The notes beneath the pieces are model-generated. The model was not told where the DNA came from. It was given only the letters and a program-made list of their open reading frames with translations, and did not search any database. Below are positions 10,064 to 20,493 of a stretch of 64,000 nucleotides of DNA, piece by piece. This stretch comes from Notospermus geniculatus (taxonomy: Eukaryota; Nemertea; Pilidiophora; Heteronemertea; Lineidae). Where the stretch lies: assembly GCA_002633025.1 (NCBI GenBank), contig NMRB01001228.1:96736-160735 (forward strand), in the 5' to 3' direction. Position 1 is the first letter of the stretch, and the number at the start of each line of letters is the position of its first letter. The position numbers and the translations under genes are program-made.

Positions 10064-11830
10064 TCAGCACCTGGTGTTGAGGCCTGAGGGGGTGATAGTT
10101 TTAAGGGTCCACATCCACCGTAACTCTGTTTTGAGGAGGGTCGTCTCATCTGGACATGTCTCCAGAATGGTGAACATCAGGTCCTTGATAGAATGTCCTG
10201 GCAGTTTGAAATGGGCATAGAGTAATGAGCAGTCACGGTCATTCTCTATCCCCCGCCGGATGTTGGATTTGTGGTTGTTCAGCCTTCTCCGGAAACACAT
10301 AGGGCCATATTCATAAAGGGTGTTTTTCTCTTAGACGCGACTAACTAGCAAAAACGCTGACTAAACAGGAGATAATCACACGTTCAAGTTAGACAGCATT
10401 TCATGAAGAGTGATTAGATCACCAGACGTTTAACCAACGTACAAAAGTAGGCCCCCGCGTGCAAGTAACAAAAGAAATGTTAAACGTCCCAAGGGGCTTG
10501 TTTATCTCGCGTACAAACTGTCATTTCGCCTCAGGCGCGCTGATGCTTCGCAATGAATCCACTCAGTATCCTCGAATTAGGTGCAGAGGAAGCATGGGAA
10601 GAGGCAGAACGAAGGCAGCCTGTTAACTTGCGTATTTTTACAGATCATACAAATCCGGGAATCACATGCGACAGCATCCCATACCACTTGCTTCTTCTGA
10701 TTGGCTGCAGCATCTGAACGTTTGTTTTCAATCGCATCTTTCCGAATGTTTCAGCCTCAATTAGCCACATCCGCTGATTGGGTGCAAAATTGTCAGCTCG
10801 TTGGTCTGTTAAGCCTAGTTCATACTTCGACGCAAAACCATCACCGTCCGGCGCGCAATCAAAAAAATACGGTGCCATGCATGACCGGGGCCTTTGTTCT
10901 GACATGTTACGTACTTCGTTACATGATCTTTCAGTGACTGGGGAATGCCCGCAGCGAGAAAATCGGTGATTAAGCGGGAAGTTAGACGCGGACAGATAAA
11001 CGGCCGATCATCTCTTGTTGTGAATTGCGATCATCAAGGGTGTTTATCCACACGCGTACAGACCTGTTTTAACCAGCGTACAAAAGTTATCCGCGTCTAG
11101 GCTAATCGCGCGATGATCACCATTTATGAATATGGGCCATAGTCTGTCCGACGTACTGGTTAACTGTAGGGCATCTGGTACAGGTGATACAGTAGACAAA
11201 GTTTATACTGTCACAATCCGTGGGGATCCTCAGGCGGAGTTGATGGGACTTCCCGGTGGATGAGCTGGTGATATGGGACTGGGATGGTAGGGATATGCAG
11301 AGTTCACATTTCCGACCCCTCTTAGGTCCTTTCCGTGAGCATGGGTCACAGGTAGGCTTGAGCCTGTTGGATTTCCGAGGTGGGGACCTTGGCTCTTACA
11401 AGCACATCACTGAGGTTTTTGGGCCTCCGGAAAGCAATGAGGGGTGGCTCTGGGCAGCATTCCTTCATTAAGGGATTCAGATGGAGTAATGGTAGGAAAC
11501 GGCGAGTGATAGCACTGGCAGTGATGTCTGGCAGTCCGGGGTGGTAAGTGAGGACTAAAGGGATCCTGCGGGTTTTAGAGGACTGCTGGTTGTCTTGGAC
11601 CCCACTCCCGTTGACACCCTGGTTAGCATAGCGACCTCCAAAATCAGCTCTGTCTGTACTCCCATCCTGGGTACCGGTATTTGTTTCCGTCGTCGTGGGA
11701 GGGTGGGCCCCCTGGTGGTCATGACGTTAGATCGACCTTTCCACTTCCTTTGCAACCTTCCGTTTGTTATGGCCCCTGTCTGCTAGAAACCCTACCAAGT
11801 TCTGTGGGTGTTTCAGGGCGGCAGGTCTAC
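10064..11830 (-). pseudogene. Penelope-like element fragment with GIY-YIG endonuclease
   Basis: Read on the minus strand from about 11830, the sequence gives in order a FLADRGHNKRKVAKEVE segment, RIPLVLTYHPGLPD, AFRRPKNLSDVLVRAKVP, a CELC zinc-binding segment, STGKSHQLRLR, then FVYCITCTRCP and YVGQTM, FRRRLNNHKSNIRRG, LLYAHFKLPGHS, and TLKTITPSGLN before a stop. This is the end of the reverse-transcriptase region followed by the GIY-YIG endonuclease of Penelope-like elements. At least one frameshift lies near 11350. An unrelated 837-bp element (10302-11138) splits the GIY-YIG domain; removing it and one target copy restores the frame across YVGQTM-CFRRR. The fragment is 5'-truncated and sits inside the broken nuclease-like gene. 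Confidence 0.85.
10302..11138. mobile_element. Harbinger-like element inserted in the Penelope fragment
   Basis: Ends are GGGCCATATTCATAAA on the left and its reverse complement on the right with one change. ATA at 10299-10301 and 11139-11141 is a 3-bp target duplication, as in PIF/Harbinger elements. A plus-strand frame from 10553 (MNPLSILELGAEEAWEEAE then LRIFTDHTNPG) faintly recalls the RIFRDRTNP-type start of Harbinger transposases, then stops. It is non-autonomous. Its right end resembles 15385-15418 in the core of the large element. Confidence 0.65.
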
Positions 11831-11893
11831 AAGTGTTCCGCAGACATTGATGATTGCCACAACGTATTTCGTTTGGTACAAGATCAACCGTAA
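11831..11893 (+). pseudogene. last codons of the Cys-tail protein
   Basis: Reads CSADIDDCHNVFRLVQDQP then stop, matching the end of the minus-strand copy at 9346 (CSVDIDDCHNVFRLVQDQL). The minisatellite follows directly in inverted orientation. This shows that tail and minisatellite travel together as one 3' end. Confidence 0.7.
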
Positions 11894-11924
11894 AACCTGA
11901 CACAGGACAATTGCAGCTAACAAG

Positions 11925-12600
11925 AACATACTCCATCTGATTGGTCGACCCCGAAAACCTAGGGATAGGCATTGGAATTATCCTTGTATCTTCTTTAGCT
12001 ACGAAGATATGGGCGAAAATAGGTGAAGAATGGCGGCCATCTTGGAATTCAATATGGCGGCAACCGATGAAAATTCCAATGGCACCATCTGATTGGTCGG
12101 CCCCGAAAACCTAGGGATAGGCATTGGAATCATCCTTTTATCTTCTTTAAGTACGAAGATATGGGCGAAAATAGGTGAACAATGGCGGCCATCTTGGAAT
12201 TCCCAATATGGCGGCAACCGATGAAAATTCCAATGGCACCATCTGATTGGTCGCCCCCGAAAACCTAGGGATAGGCATTTGAATCATCCTTCTATCTTCT
12301 TTAGGTACAAAGATATGGGCGAAGATATGTGAGCAATGGCGGCCATCTTGGAATTCCCAATATGGCGGCCAACCGATGAAAATTTCAAAGGCACCATCTG
12401 ATTGGTCGACCCCGAAAACCTAGGGATAGGCATTGGAATCGTCCTTCTATCTTCTTTAGGTACGAAGATATGGGCGAAAATAGGTGAACAATAGCGGCCA
12501 TCTTGGAATTCAATATGGCGGCCAATCGATGAAAATTCCAATGGCACCATCTGATTGGTCGACCCCAAAAACCTAGGGATAGACGTTAGAATTAGGTCAC
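11925..12600 (-). repeat. 153-156-bp minisatellite, four to five units
   Basis: Units in reverse orientation start at CATCTGATTGGTC near 11935, 12088, 12240, 12396 and 12549. Variation includes GGATAGGCATTTG versus GGATAGGCATTGG and short indels in the CCAATATGGCGG part. The array links the broken copy on its left to the left arm of the large element on its right. Confidence 0.9.
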
Positions 12601-13663
12601 TATCATCAATAATTTCGGGGATATGGCCCAAAATATGGAAATTTTGGCAGCCATTTTGAAATCCAATATGGCCGCACTTCCGGTGACGTGAAAATTTGGG
12701 AACATGCCTTTCCTGACACCTTGGGTGGTCAACATTATCTCCTGAAAATTTCAAAGAATGTGGATGATTTTGCATATAAAACTCATTTTGTAGACATAAG
12801 GTGACGGACTAACAGTTTATCGGCGGACTTCACTAGTCCGGGAGCTGGGCAACATTTATTTAAGCTGGAACCTACAAATGCGCAATATGTTGTATATTGT
12901 AGGGTACTCTTTACATACCACAAAAACCCAATTCTTAAGTTTCCCAGTTGGTGGAGCCACCAGAGGGCGCCAACTAAAAAAATCCAAAATTGCATTTTAT
13001 TTCATATTTTATGCTACAAATACAATCTAAGCAACATCAAATAGACATTACCTTACTAAACAAATCCCCGTAATTTAAGAACACTTTACATGGTTGAACA
13101 GCCATATAAGAAGGGGGCAAAGTCGGTGCAAGTTGTAATTTATTCAGTCTGGGCACTACAAGAGAGAAACTACTTTTAAAAGTTCCATTAGGGTCCAGAC
13201 GTTACGATGCGGTAACTTAAGAATGCCAGATATGGTGGAAACCCCGCTTAAGAAGAGGTTAAAGGTCGGGGAACATTTATTCAGCCTGAACGCTACAAAG
13301 GCGAAAAAGAGCTCGGATTGTTCTTCAAGTGCTCGTTAATCATTATCGCTAACTTAAGAATGCCCCTGATGGTGGAAAACCAACTTAAGAAGGCCTCGGA
13401 AATGAGTTCTTGACAAATTCATTGCTCCTCCGTTGGGGCAGTCGGCCGTGACGTAATCCGGAAAATTGTGACGCCAACAGTGACGGAGACGTCATACTGG
13501 GAGCATGACGTCGTTGTCTCGTCGATTTCCTGGGCCCGACGCACGGAAAAGTCGTTTTCCTTGCGTTTTAAGGCCCTTTTTCCGTTTTTCCGCGATTTAA
13601 TCGGTAAGTTACGCGCAGAAAGCGATGTCTGTTCGTTGAGACATGCCTGCAATGTGAAGTTAA

Positions 13664-14205
13664 TAGAGAGCTTTCGCTATCCCGTTCCGAGATCCGGTCC
13701 GCCGAGAACGATACTCGATCTCGTACCCGTTCTCGGAAACAAGAAAGTTCGTTTTCGCAATCCCGAACCGAGATAGGACGTCAGTGACGTCGTCGACGTA
13801 CATGGGCGCTGGCCTCGGCAACACTGACGTGACGCTGCGTTTGGCCTGCAACATGTCAACTGCAACGATCAGTAGGCCTACATTTTGACACTGCAAAGCA
13901 CGCACTGCTGACCGTTGTACCCCAAATCAAACGACTCAACAGCATGATCACCACGAGCCATGCACTTTTTTGCACATATTCAAACGACAAGTAGTAGGCC
14001 TACCTGAATGGTATCCCAAACATTGGTCATTTTTGCTGTGAAGTGGGCGCTTTCGATCTCGGAATCCCCACCGAGAACCAAGCGCTGAACGCCGGAGATC
14101 TGATCGAGAACGGGAAAACACTACCCAAGCAATGATGACGTCATACACAAAAATCGACCTGATTCCCGTTCTCGATCTCGGAATCGGGATAGCGAAAGCT
14201 CTCTA
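13664..14205. mobile_element. MITE inside the left arm (TAGAGAGCTTTCGC ends)
   Basis: Ends are TAGAGAGCTTTCGCTATCCC and its reverse complement, with further CGAGAACG and CTCGATC inverted blocks inside. The ends are similar to, but not the same as, the TAGGGAGGTTTYGCAA group. The mirrored copy is at 21526-22067. Confidence 0.75.
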
Positions 14206-14328
14206 TTCATTCTATTTTCCAGCAAGATAGCCCCTAACATGATAGATTTCCCGGCTTAACCTAGGCCTACGCCGAGGCCTAGACAACCAGCCTGTAGGCT
14301 CGGCCTCCTAAGTCTGGAGACTGCGCCC

Positions 14329-14446
14329 ACAGGGACTTGACGCGAGATAGTAAAGGCTAGGGTTATAACCCTAACCCTAGGCCTAACCCTAACCCTAATT
14401 AGGGTTAGGGCCCTAGCTTTTACTATCTCGCGTCAAGTCCCTGTGC
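14329..14446. mobile_element. palindromic MITE with telomere-like core
   Basis: Arms of about 30 bp (ACAGGGACTTGACGCGAGAT and complement) flank a core of CCCTAA and TTAGGG repeats in both orientations. CTGCGCCC occurs on both sides (14321-14328 and 14447-14454), consistent with an 8-bp target duplication as in hAT elements. The mirrored copy lies at 21285-21402. Confidence 0.7.
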
Positions 14447-14614
14447 CTGCGCCCTGTTGCAATGTAAAAAAAGTTAAGAACGTAATTCTGTCATGTGCGG
14501 CGTTCAGCCAGGCAGCTGCCTTACTTATAGCTTTTTTTCTTGGTACCGAACCCCGATTCGGATTAGGCCCCTACCTAGGCCTAGCCTATTTTGCACTTGG
14601 GCAATGTATAGTGT

Positions 14615-14743
14615 GGGTCGTATTCATAAAGCGGTTGTATCATTAGAACACCGTCTCAGGCCGGTTCCAAGTGTACTTCACCACTACACTTGGAACCGGC
14701 CTAAGACGGTTCTAACGACAGAACCGCTTTATGAATACGACCC
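14615..14743. mobile_element. palindromic MITE, GGGTCGTATTCATAAAG ends, TGT duplication
   Basis: Almost fully palindromic, ends GGGTCGTATTCATAAAGCGG. TGT at 14612-14614 and 14744-14746 is a 3-bp target duplication, pointing to a PIF/Harbinger-type origin. The mirrored copy is at 20988-21116. Confidence 0.8.
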
Positions 14744-15237
14744 TGTGGTTTCAGCGCCATTACTAGATCAATTTAACCGGGTACCTTACCGCCATGTTCT
14801 CATCCCGGTAATTTTCTCGTCGTCGGACATAGGGATGTGCGCGATCAATTCAAAGCTAGTTAACGGCGGATCTATCGTTGGGCCCATATAAAAGAAATCT
14901 TTCGTACATTTGACGATTATTATGATTTCAGGAAATAATAACATCTTGACAAGACTGGTGACTACATCCAATGGTTCAATCACGTCATATAAGCAGCGGG
15001 AATGTTTCTCTTTAGGTTATGAAATGGACGAAATACCGTAGACCCGGGCAGTACTGAAACGCGTACATGTACGAGATGGACAAAATCATTACATAAAAAA
15101 AATGTAACGATCAAATGAACATACATCTACTCTCAATAATAGTACATGTATTTGTAATACATGTAGTACCGGTAATGGAAGAACCAGCACATCAAGTACA
15201 GGTAGATATCAGAAAATAGCAACATGACAATGGACAT

Positions 15238-15238
15238 N
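15238..15238. other. single-N scaffold join at the inner arm boundary
   Basis: One ambiguous base sits exactly where the left inverted arm ends and unique core starts. The similar N at 44232 marks a false-looking duplication, so the join needs care. Confidence 0.9.
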
Positions 15239-15586
15239 CAGCCTAAGGCTGCTTTTCCACGAGACGTTTGCGGGCGCGGAATAGGCGGCGGGCGCGGGTG
15301 CGGGTGAAACAGCTAAAGGGAAATACGTTGGATCGGTCTTTTCTACCCGCGTCCGCCTCCTATTCCGCGCCCGCAAACGTCTTAATTGCGCGATGACTAA
15401 CCTTTTTCAATACGGCCCATAGACGTTTTATTGGAACTGGGCACGGTCGCTCGAACTGGGCCCCGATCGACATCTCTCGTAATGGCCATCAAAGCGAACG
15501 ATGCTAAGACCCTGTATTAGTGCACATGAGCTCATTGTGAAAGGTGAAGCATCCCCACCAAACCACCACCACTTAGTCTCGTCATT
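15239..15586. repeat. core sequence with GC-rich palindrome
   Basis: 15262-15285 and 15358-15382 are reverse complements (AGACGTTTGCGGGCGCGGAA), with GC-rich spacer. 15385-15418 (GCGCGATGACTAACC, ACGGCCCATAG) resembles the end of the Harbinger-like element at 10302-11138. This is the 3' flank of the core gene. No polyadenylation signal could be assigned with confidence. Confidence 0.5.
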
Positions 15587-18500
15587 TTAGACGGATTCCT
15601 CTTGGTCGTCATCTGAGTCTGAAGTTACGAAATCTTCTTCGTCTGATGACGCAATTTCAAACTCGCACAGATCATCATTTTCTTCATTCTGCTCCGACTG
15701 AAGTGCATCAACGTGGGGCACAAGTTCATCTGGGAGTTGACGCCCACTGAAATATTTCATTTCATATTCATCAGTCAATACCCAGCCATCCTCTTCGGTG
15801 GGATGTTGGTTTATGGTGACGTGGTCCGCCTTTGCCCACATTTGCGCTACAAATGCCGCACGGTTGATTTGTTCTTTTACTTCAGCCAGGCATGGTGGAA
15901 TGCTGGTCGCATCAACCCCTTTCAGTTTCTCCAGCGGATTTTTGTAAGACGCGGAAGGGCTGTATGCCTTGTGGAAAACATCGTAGCGTTGTTGATTAAG
16001 TGTCGTTTTAGAGTCTTTTGCTCCGTATATCTTCGCAACAAAATGTGTCAGTGCCATCATGCTGGATTCAGTTAATTTTCCATCCCCTTTAGCCATGGTT
16101 GCGAATGCTTTCTGGGCCGCTTTGTCATTTTCCAGCATCTTAAATGGTCGCACCTTTCCCTTTCTGAAGAACGCGGGCGTGTAGTCGCATCCAGTAAAGG
16201 CATGGAATCCTGGCAGTGAGTTACACAATGATGAACCAATCACCGACCTTATTGCTGTTAGATCAATGTACCGCCTATTGTTTTGCCCAGCAGTTCCAGT
16301 ATCCATCCATATATTTGCCCTGAAATTTTTGGAGTGGTAGAGGAGAATTACTGCAATATCAGTGTCGGATGCCCTAACAACGATATTCTGTGCATCTCTC
16401 TTACGATCTATTTCCTTCACGTGTGTACAGATCAGGGTATCCGCTTCTTCGTGATTGGTTACCAAAGAAGGTACTTCTTCCCTGACCACAACATCATTGG
16501 ACACAAAGAAATGAAAGCAGACCCCCTGGAATGACAGATAGACGTGTCTTTGCTGAATGATCAGCGAATAATGTGGATTGACCCATTCATCTGCAAGGAA
16601 ACGAGGAAGTTGCTCCTTAAATGATCTTGATTGCAGTGCGTCTGTTAAACTAATCGGACGTCGTTGTTCAGGTCCTGTGATCAGGAATGGTCTCAGCTCT
16701 TCATCACTCAGCCCTCTCCGCTTCCGTTCGCTGTTCTTTATGGACGGTGTTGGATATGCATCGAATGCGATATCAATCCTTGTTGTTGATAAGGAAGTGG
16801 CATGTTGCAGTATTCCTGATGCAAAACCTCCATAGGTTACCGGCTGGTGAGGTGGCAAAGTACGGAGTAGGAAATTGCCGTCTATCACACGAGGGTCACT
16901 TTGACTTGGCGCCGAGTTCACGTGCTGTTTGCTTTCCAAAAGCTTTAGCAGCGAGCTCTTTTCTGTTTTGTGCATCATCCCATCACCAGAGCAAAGTGTC
17001 AGTGGAACTGGTGTCAGAGGGTAAGAGAAGACATGGTGCAAATCAAGTTCTCTTTCAGAAGCTAGAATCAGCAGACGGCCCATTATATCCCGTGTACAGA
17101 CCAACGATTCCACTCGTTTATCAGGTGTCTGCCTATTTGATTGACATTCGTTTTGGAATGTTCGCAACTTCTCCTTTTTGATAGGTTTCTCAAATCTGAC
17201 GGGATCATCAAGACAGGCTGCAATGAAGTCCTCGCGTCTGGTTTTCCCTACATCCATCACACCAAGTAGGCATTTCCTTGTCTCAGCTGAGGCACTCTTC
17301 CCGGTGCTGATGTTGTAGAGTTTATTGGACATGTTGGATGAACTAGTCGAACTCTTGAATGGATTGCATGTTGCCTGTATTTGTTTCGTCACCTTTTGCA
17401 GGTCTTGTGCGTCTCGCCTGATCCTTGCTTTCTTTAGTTCCGCCGTGGAGTCTAGAGTACTGGCCATTCCCACCATTTCTTGGACGTGCGATATGATGGC
17501 AGCTCTCGCTGATTTTGTAATCATCCACCGAAGTCGGGCGCTGTAGTTGTCAGTAATGGATGCGATGCCCGTTCTTCTTGAGGCTGCGTCAGCATTTACA
17601 GTTTGCTCGAGGGAGAGATCTACTGGACTTCTGCTGAAGGACTTGGATGTTCGTCTCACTGAAAAGGCGCCTCCCTCAAGAATGTCACGAAGACCGGGAT
17701 GAGTATGATCAATGTTCAGAAGGTCCAACTGGAACTTGCAGAGCCAGCGTGCATAATTGACATGGTTGGTTGCAAAGAATACTTGCAGAATGGGCGTTAT
17801 GGAATGCAGATATAAGTCGATGTCGTTGGTACGAATTGCTCGCTCAAGGTTGTGATAATCTCTTATCATGGTCACATACGTGTACCAAAATTGGGCTGTT
17901 GGTCCATGTTCTCCAACCAGTGTCTTTGCTGAGTAGTCTTCATACTCTTGCAAGCATCGTGATACTATCAATGCATCTTCATTTGCATCTACAGGAGCGT
18001 GAAGTATCGCGTGAATGTCCGTTCGATTGGCTGGCAGGTTTACTACTGCTTTCAGCTCATCCTTCTCGCTGTAGTTTTCCAAGAAGGCTTGGAAATGTAG
18101 AACTTCGAAAGCAAGTGCCATAAGTGGGTGTAAGCGTTTACACCGATTAAAGTGCTTGCCACTGATGAACCCGTTAAGTGAACCATTTGCTAGCACCCCG
18201 CTGTCAGTGAGCATGTTCGGTCCTCCAGATTCGTCGATCAGCTTCCCAATCGCTTTAAAGAAGGCCATTTCTATGTGGAATGGTCCAAGCATGATGAATA
18301 CGTTGTCGAACCTCGGGGCTTCTGTTACTTGTATTTGAAGTGCTGGCTTCGCAGCGTTGAGATCGTAGGTCACAACTCCGTATTCTTGACCGCATTCACT
18401 TGCACACCTTTGTGTTATTACTAGAGTTTCCTGGACGACATCGTTCCTTGTGATTGGTTGACTGAGGTTTTTCATGTAGAGGATATTTTGCATTGGCAAG

Positions 18501-20274
18501 CAATCTGTTGAAAACAAAGAATTGAAGCCGACCCACATCGGTGTTGGCACACCAAGTGCATGAAGTATCATCCAAAGAAGGTCAGTTTTCTTCGCATTGT
18601 TCCTCTCATCTGGACGTAGGGTAAGATCTGTTGTTGCAAAATCAAAGGTTGTCATTCGTGGCTTCTTGTGGTACGCTTGCAACTGCTGTTCATGAAACTC
18701 TAGCTTCCTCTTTCTGGTCATCTTTACTTGAGATTGAGGATCACAAGGAACACTGACATCGCTGGCGGCGCCGGCAGATACGTTCTGGTACAATATACCC
18801 ATGGTGTCATGAAGAGTGTCTGCGCCAGAGAAAGTGCAGTTTAGCTCATCATAATTGTCGAAGGCTAAGCCCATGACAGATCCAAAAACCGCGCCTTCTG
18901 GCGAGGCCTTTTGGCGGGCCAGAATGGATTCAGCTAGGTTTGTTTCTATCTCTTCGATGGCATTGTAGTTGACGATGTACCCCAAGCGATTCAAAAGCTG
19001 CACAAGTTTCTTGCTGCCCGTCATTGATTTCACAGCCATGCCAAGAGTTATGTGTTTGCCTGTTTTAATTTGTCCGTTGCTCACTGCAAACATTGCATCT
19101 TGACAAGCAGATGACATTTGCCGTTCCACCTTGGAGCTGGGTGGTCGTGGACTAGCTCCACTGTACAATGCCTTATAGAAGGTCTTCAGTAGTTCTGGTG
19201 GGGATGCTTCTCCTGTTTGCAAATCGGTCAGTGATGGATATTCGGGCAAGGGTTTCGTTTGGACACTTTTTATTGCATCTCGCAGACACAAAGCAGCCTT
19301 TCTGACAGTTGCCTCGGCTGAACAGCCGTAGTCATAGACAGATGAGATTGCGTCATCAGCCACATCATCTGTGCAAACGATAAGTCCAGATTTGTTCGAC
19401 TTACCTGGAACAACTCGGATGCGCGTTTGGAATTGCCTCGTCAAGTTCTTCAGCAAACTCTGGGCGGAGGTAAAGGGTTCCTCATGTGCATCCTCACAAA
19501 TTTCTACATAACGAGTGTATAAAGATGTCAGTAGTTCTGGTCTTTTCCTATTATCCATGTTTCAATATATTCATATATCCCGAAAAGGCCTACCTTGCCT
19601 GAGCATGGGCCTACAATAGGCCTACCACGAAGTACACATGTCTTAGCTTTGGGAACAGTGACTAAATACTGACTTTTACAGATATGGTGGTATCGCACCC
19701 GCTTTTGACAAAAGTCTACGTCAGCAATTTGACATAAAAGTTCAAAATCGTCATTGGCTTTGGCGGCATTTTTGATGCTTTGCTCTGCCCATCTGGATTC
19801 GCAATAGCCCAATGGAATCTCTGACCCATCTTTTTTCTTACGTGATCTCTTGCAGAATATACATACACTGGGGAAAAAGCCTGTTTGTGATGATGGTTTA
19901 GGGGTTTCTGTGGCTGATCGGAGGAGTTTACTACCGATTGTGTTACTTTCGGCGTGATCTTCACGAGCTCGTTCATTTGGAGTGGCTGTGAAATTCTTGT
20001 AACATGTAACATGATACCCGTGACCTTCGAATGAATCAGGTAGACTTTCAACGACTCTGTAATACTTTGATGTCGCATAATTCGGTTTCTGGATTCTTTT
20101 TGCAGCGGCTTCTCTTACTTGTCTCCACTTTTCATCATTGAATTCAAGGCATTTTCCAAATTCATTTCCAGTGGTTTCGCCCACATGGAGAATGCAATAT
20201 ATGGTATGTTGATCGCCCACTTGAGGAATGCTGCAGTGTGGCTGGAGGAATAAAGAGTACCGGTATTCATTCAT
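15587..20274 (-). CDS. large mobile-element protein with FEN1/XPG-like nuclease motifs (two exons)
   Basis: Exon 1 runs from an ATG at 20274 to about 19626. It has paired Cys/His elements (GHGYHVTCYKNF; CIFC with YHHIC) suggesting a zinc-binding N-terminus. A 122-bp intron is proposed at 19625-19504: donor G|GTAGGC, branch-like CTACTGAC, acceptor GTTATGTAG, phases agree (inference). Exon 2 continues open to a stop at 15587, giving about 1,521 residues. Exon 2 alone is 1,323 codons. In exon-2 numbering, residues about 1034-1130 contain EEADT, RASDTD and FTGCDYTPAFFRKGK. These resemble the EAEA, DxD and GCDY helix-hairpin elements of FEN1/XPG nucleases. An IPPC...RAAF segment and a very acidic C-terminus follow. 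Function is inferred: a structure-specific nuclease in a mobile element. No DDE, tyrosine recombinase, polymerase or helicase motif was seen. The lack of stops suggests recent activity. The family is widespread in invertebrate genomes and has no established name that I know. Confidence 0.75.
19504..19625 (-). other. proposed intron of the core gene
   Basis: On the minus strand the first exon frame is cut at CTTCGTG|GTAGGC and resumes after CGTTATGTAG, which is preceded by CTACTGACATC as branch region. Joining leaves 4,566 coding bases, divisible by three. A second donor-like AAG|GTAGGC lies 34 bases further in but has the wrong phase for this acceptor. Confidence 0.5.
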
Positions 20275-20493
20275 CAGGCATGGCAGGTGAAATAAACATT
20301 ACGAAATTAAGAGTTGTTTCTAAACTTTCAATGCAGAAATGGTGTTTGTGAAAAGCTACCAAAAAAAATGTTACTTCGTTGATTGGGTAAATTTGCTCTT
20401 TAACACACTTTTCTATGCATAGTACTAGTACAATCCCAGCCGAAGGACTCCGATTTTGTGATGATGGGTGGGATTACTGGTGTATATAATGCG
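20275..20493. promoter_or_regulatory. upstream region of the core gene
   Basis: This 219-bp unique segment lies between the ATG and the right arm, so it should hold the promoter or 5' UTR. I see no clear TATA box; a run of A and a GTGTATATAATGCG element near 20480 could act as one but is far from the ATG. Confidence 0.3.

Larger units (their letters stand above)
12380..15237. repeat. left 2.86-kb terminal inverted repeat of the large element
   Basis: Each position x here corresponds to 35731 minus x in the right arm (20494-23351). I checked anchors at 12396, 12549, 12783, 13664, 14615 and 15237 and saw no net indel; one substitution was noted near 13220. The arm contains, from outside in, one to two minisatellite units, a region of TAAGAATG and AACATTTATT-type degenerate repeats (12840-13400) and three nested palindromic MITEs. 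The inner end is next to the single N at 15238, so a scaffold join coincides with the arm boundary. Long, internally repetitive arms recall foldback elements. Confidence 0.85.

Noticed and set aside
12284-14983. Many identical ORF pairs on opposite strands (12-15 kb and 20.7-23 kb)
   Set aside because: They are translations of the inverted arms and nested MITEs; none has a domain.
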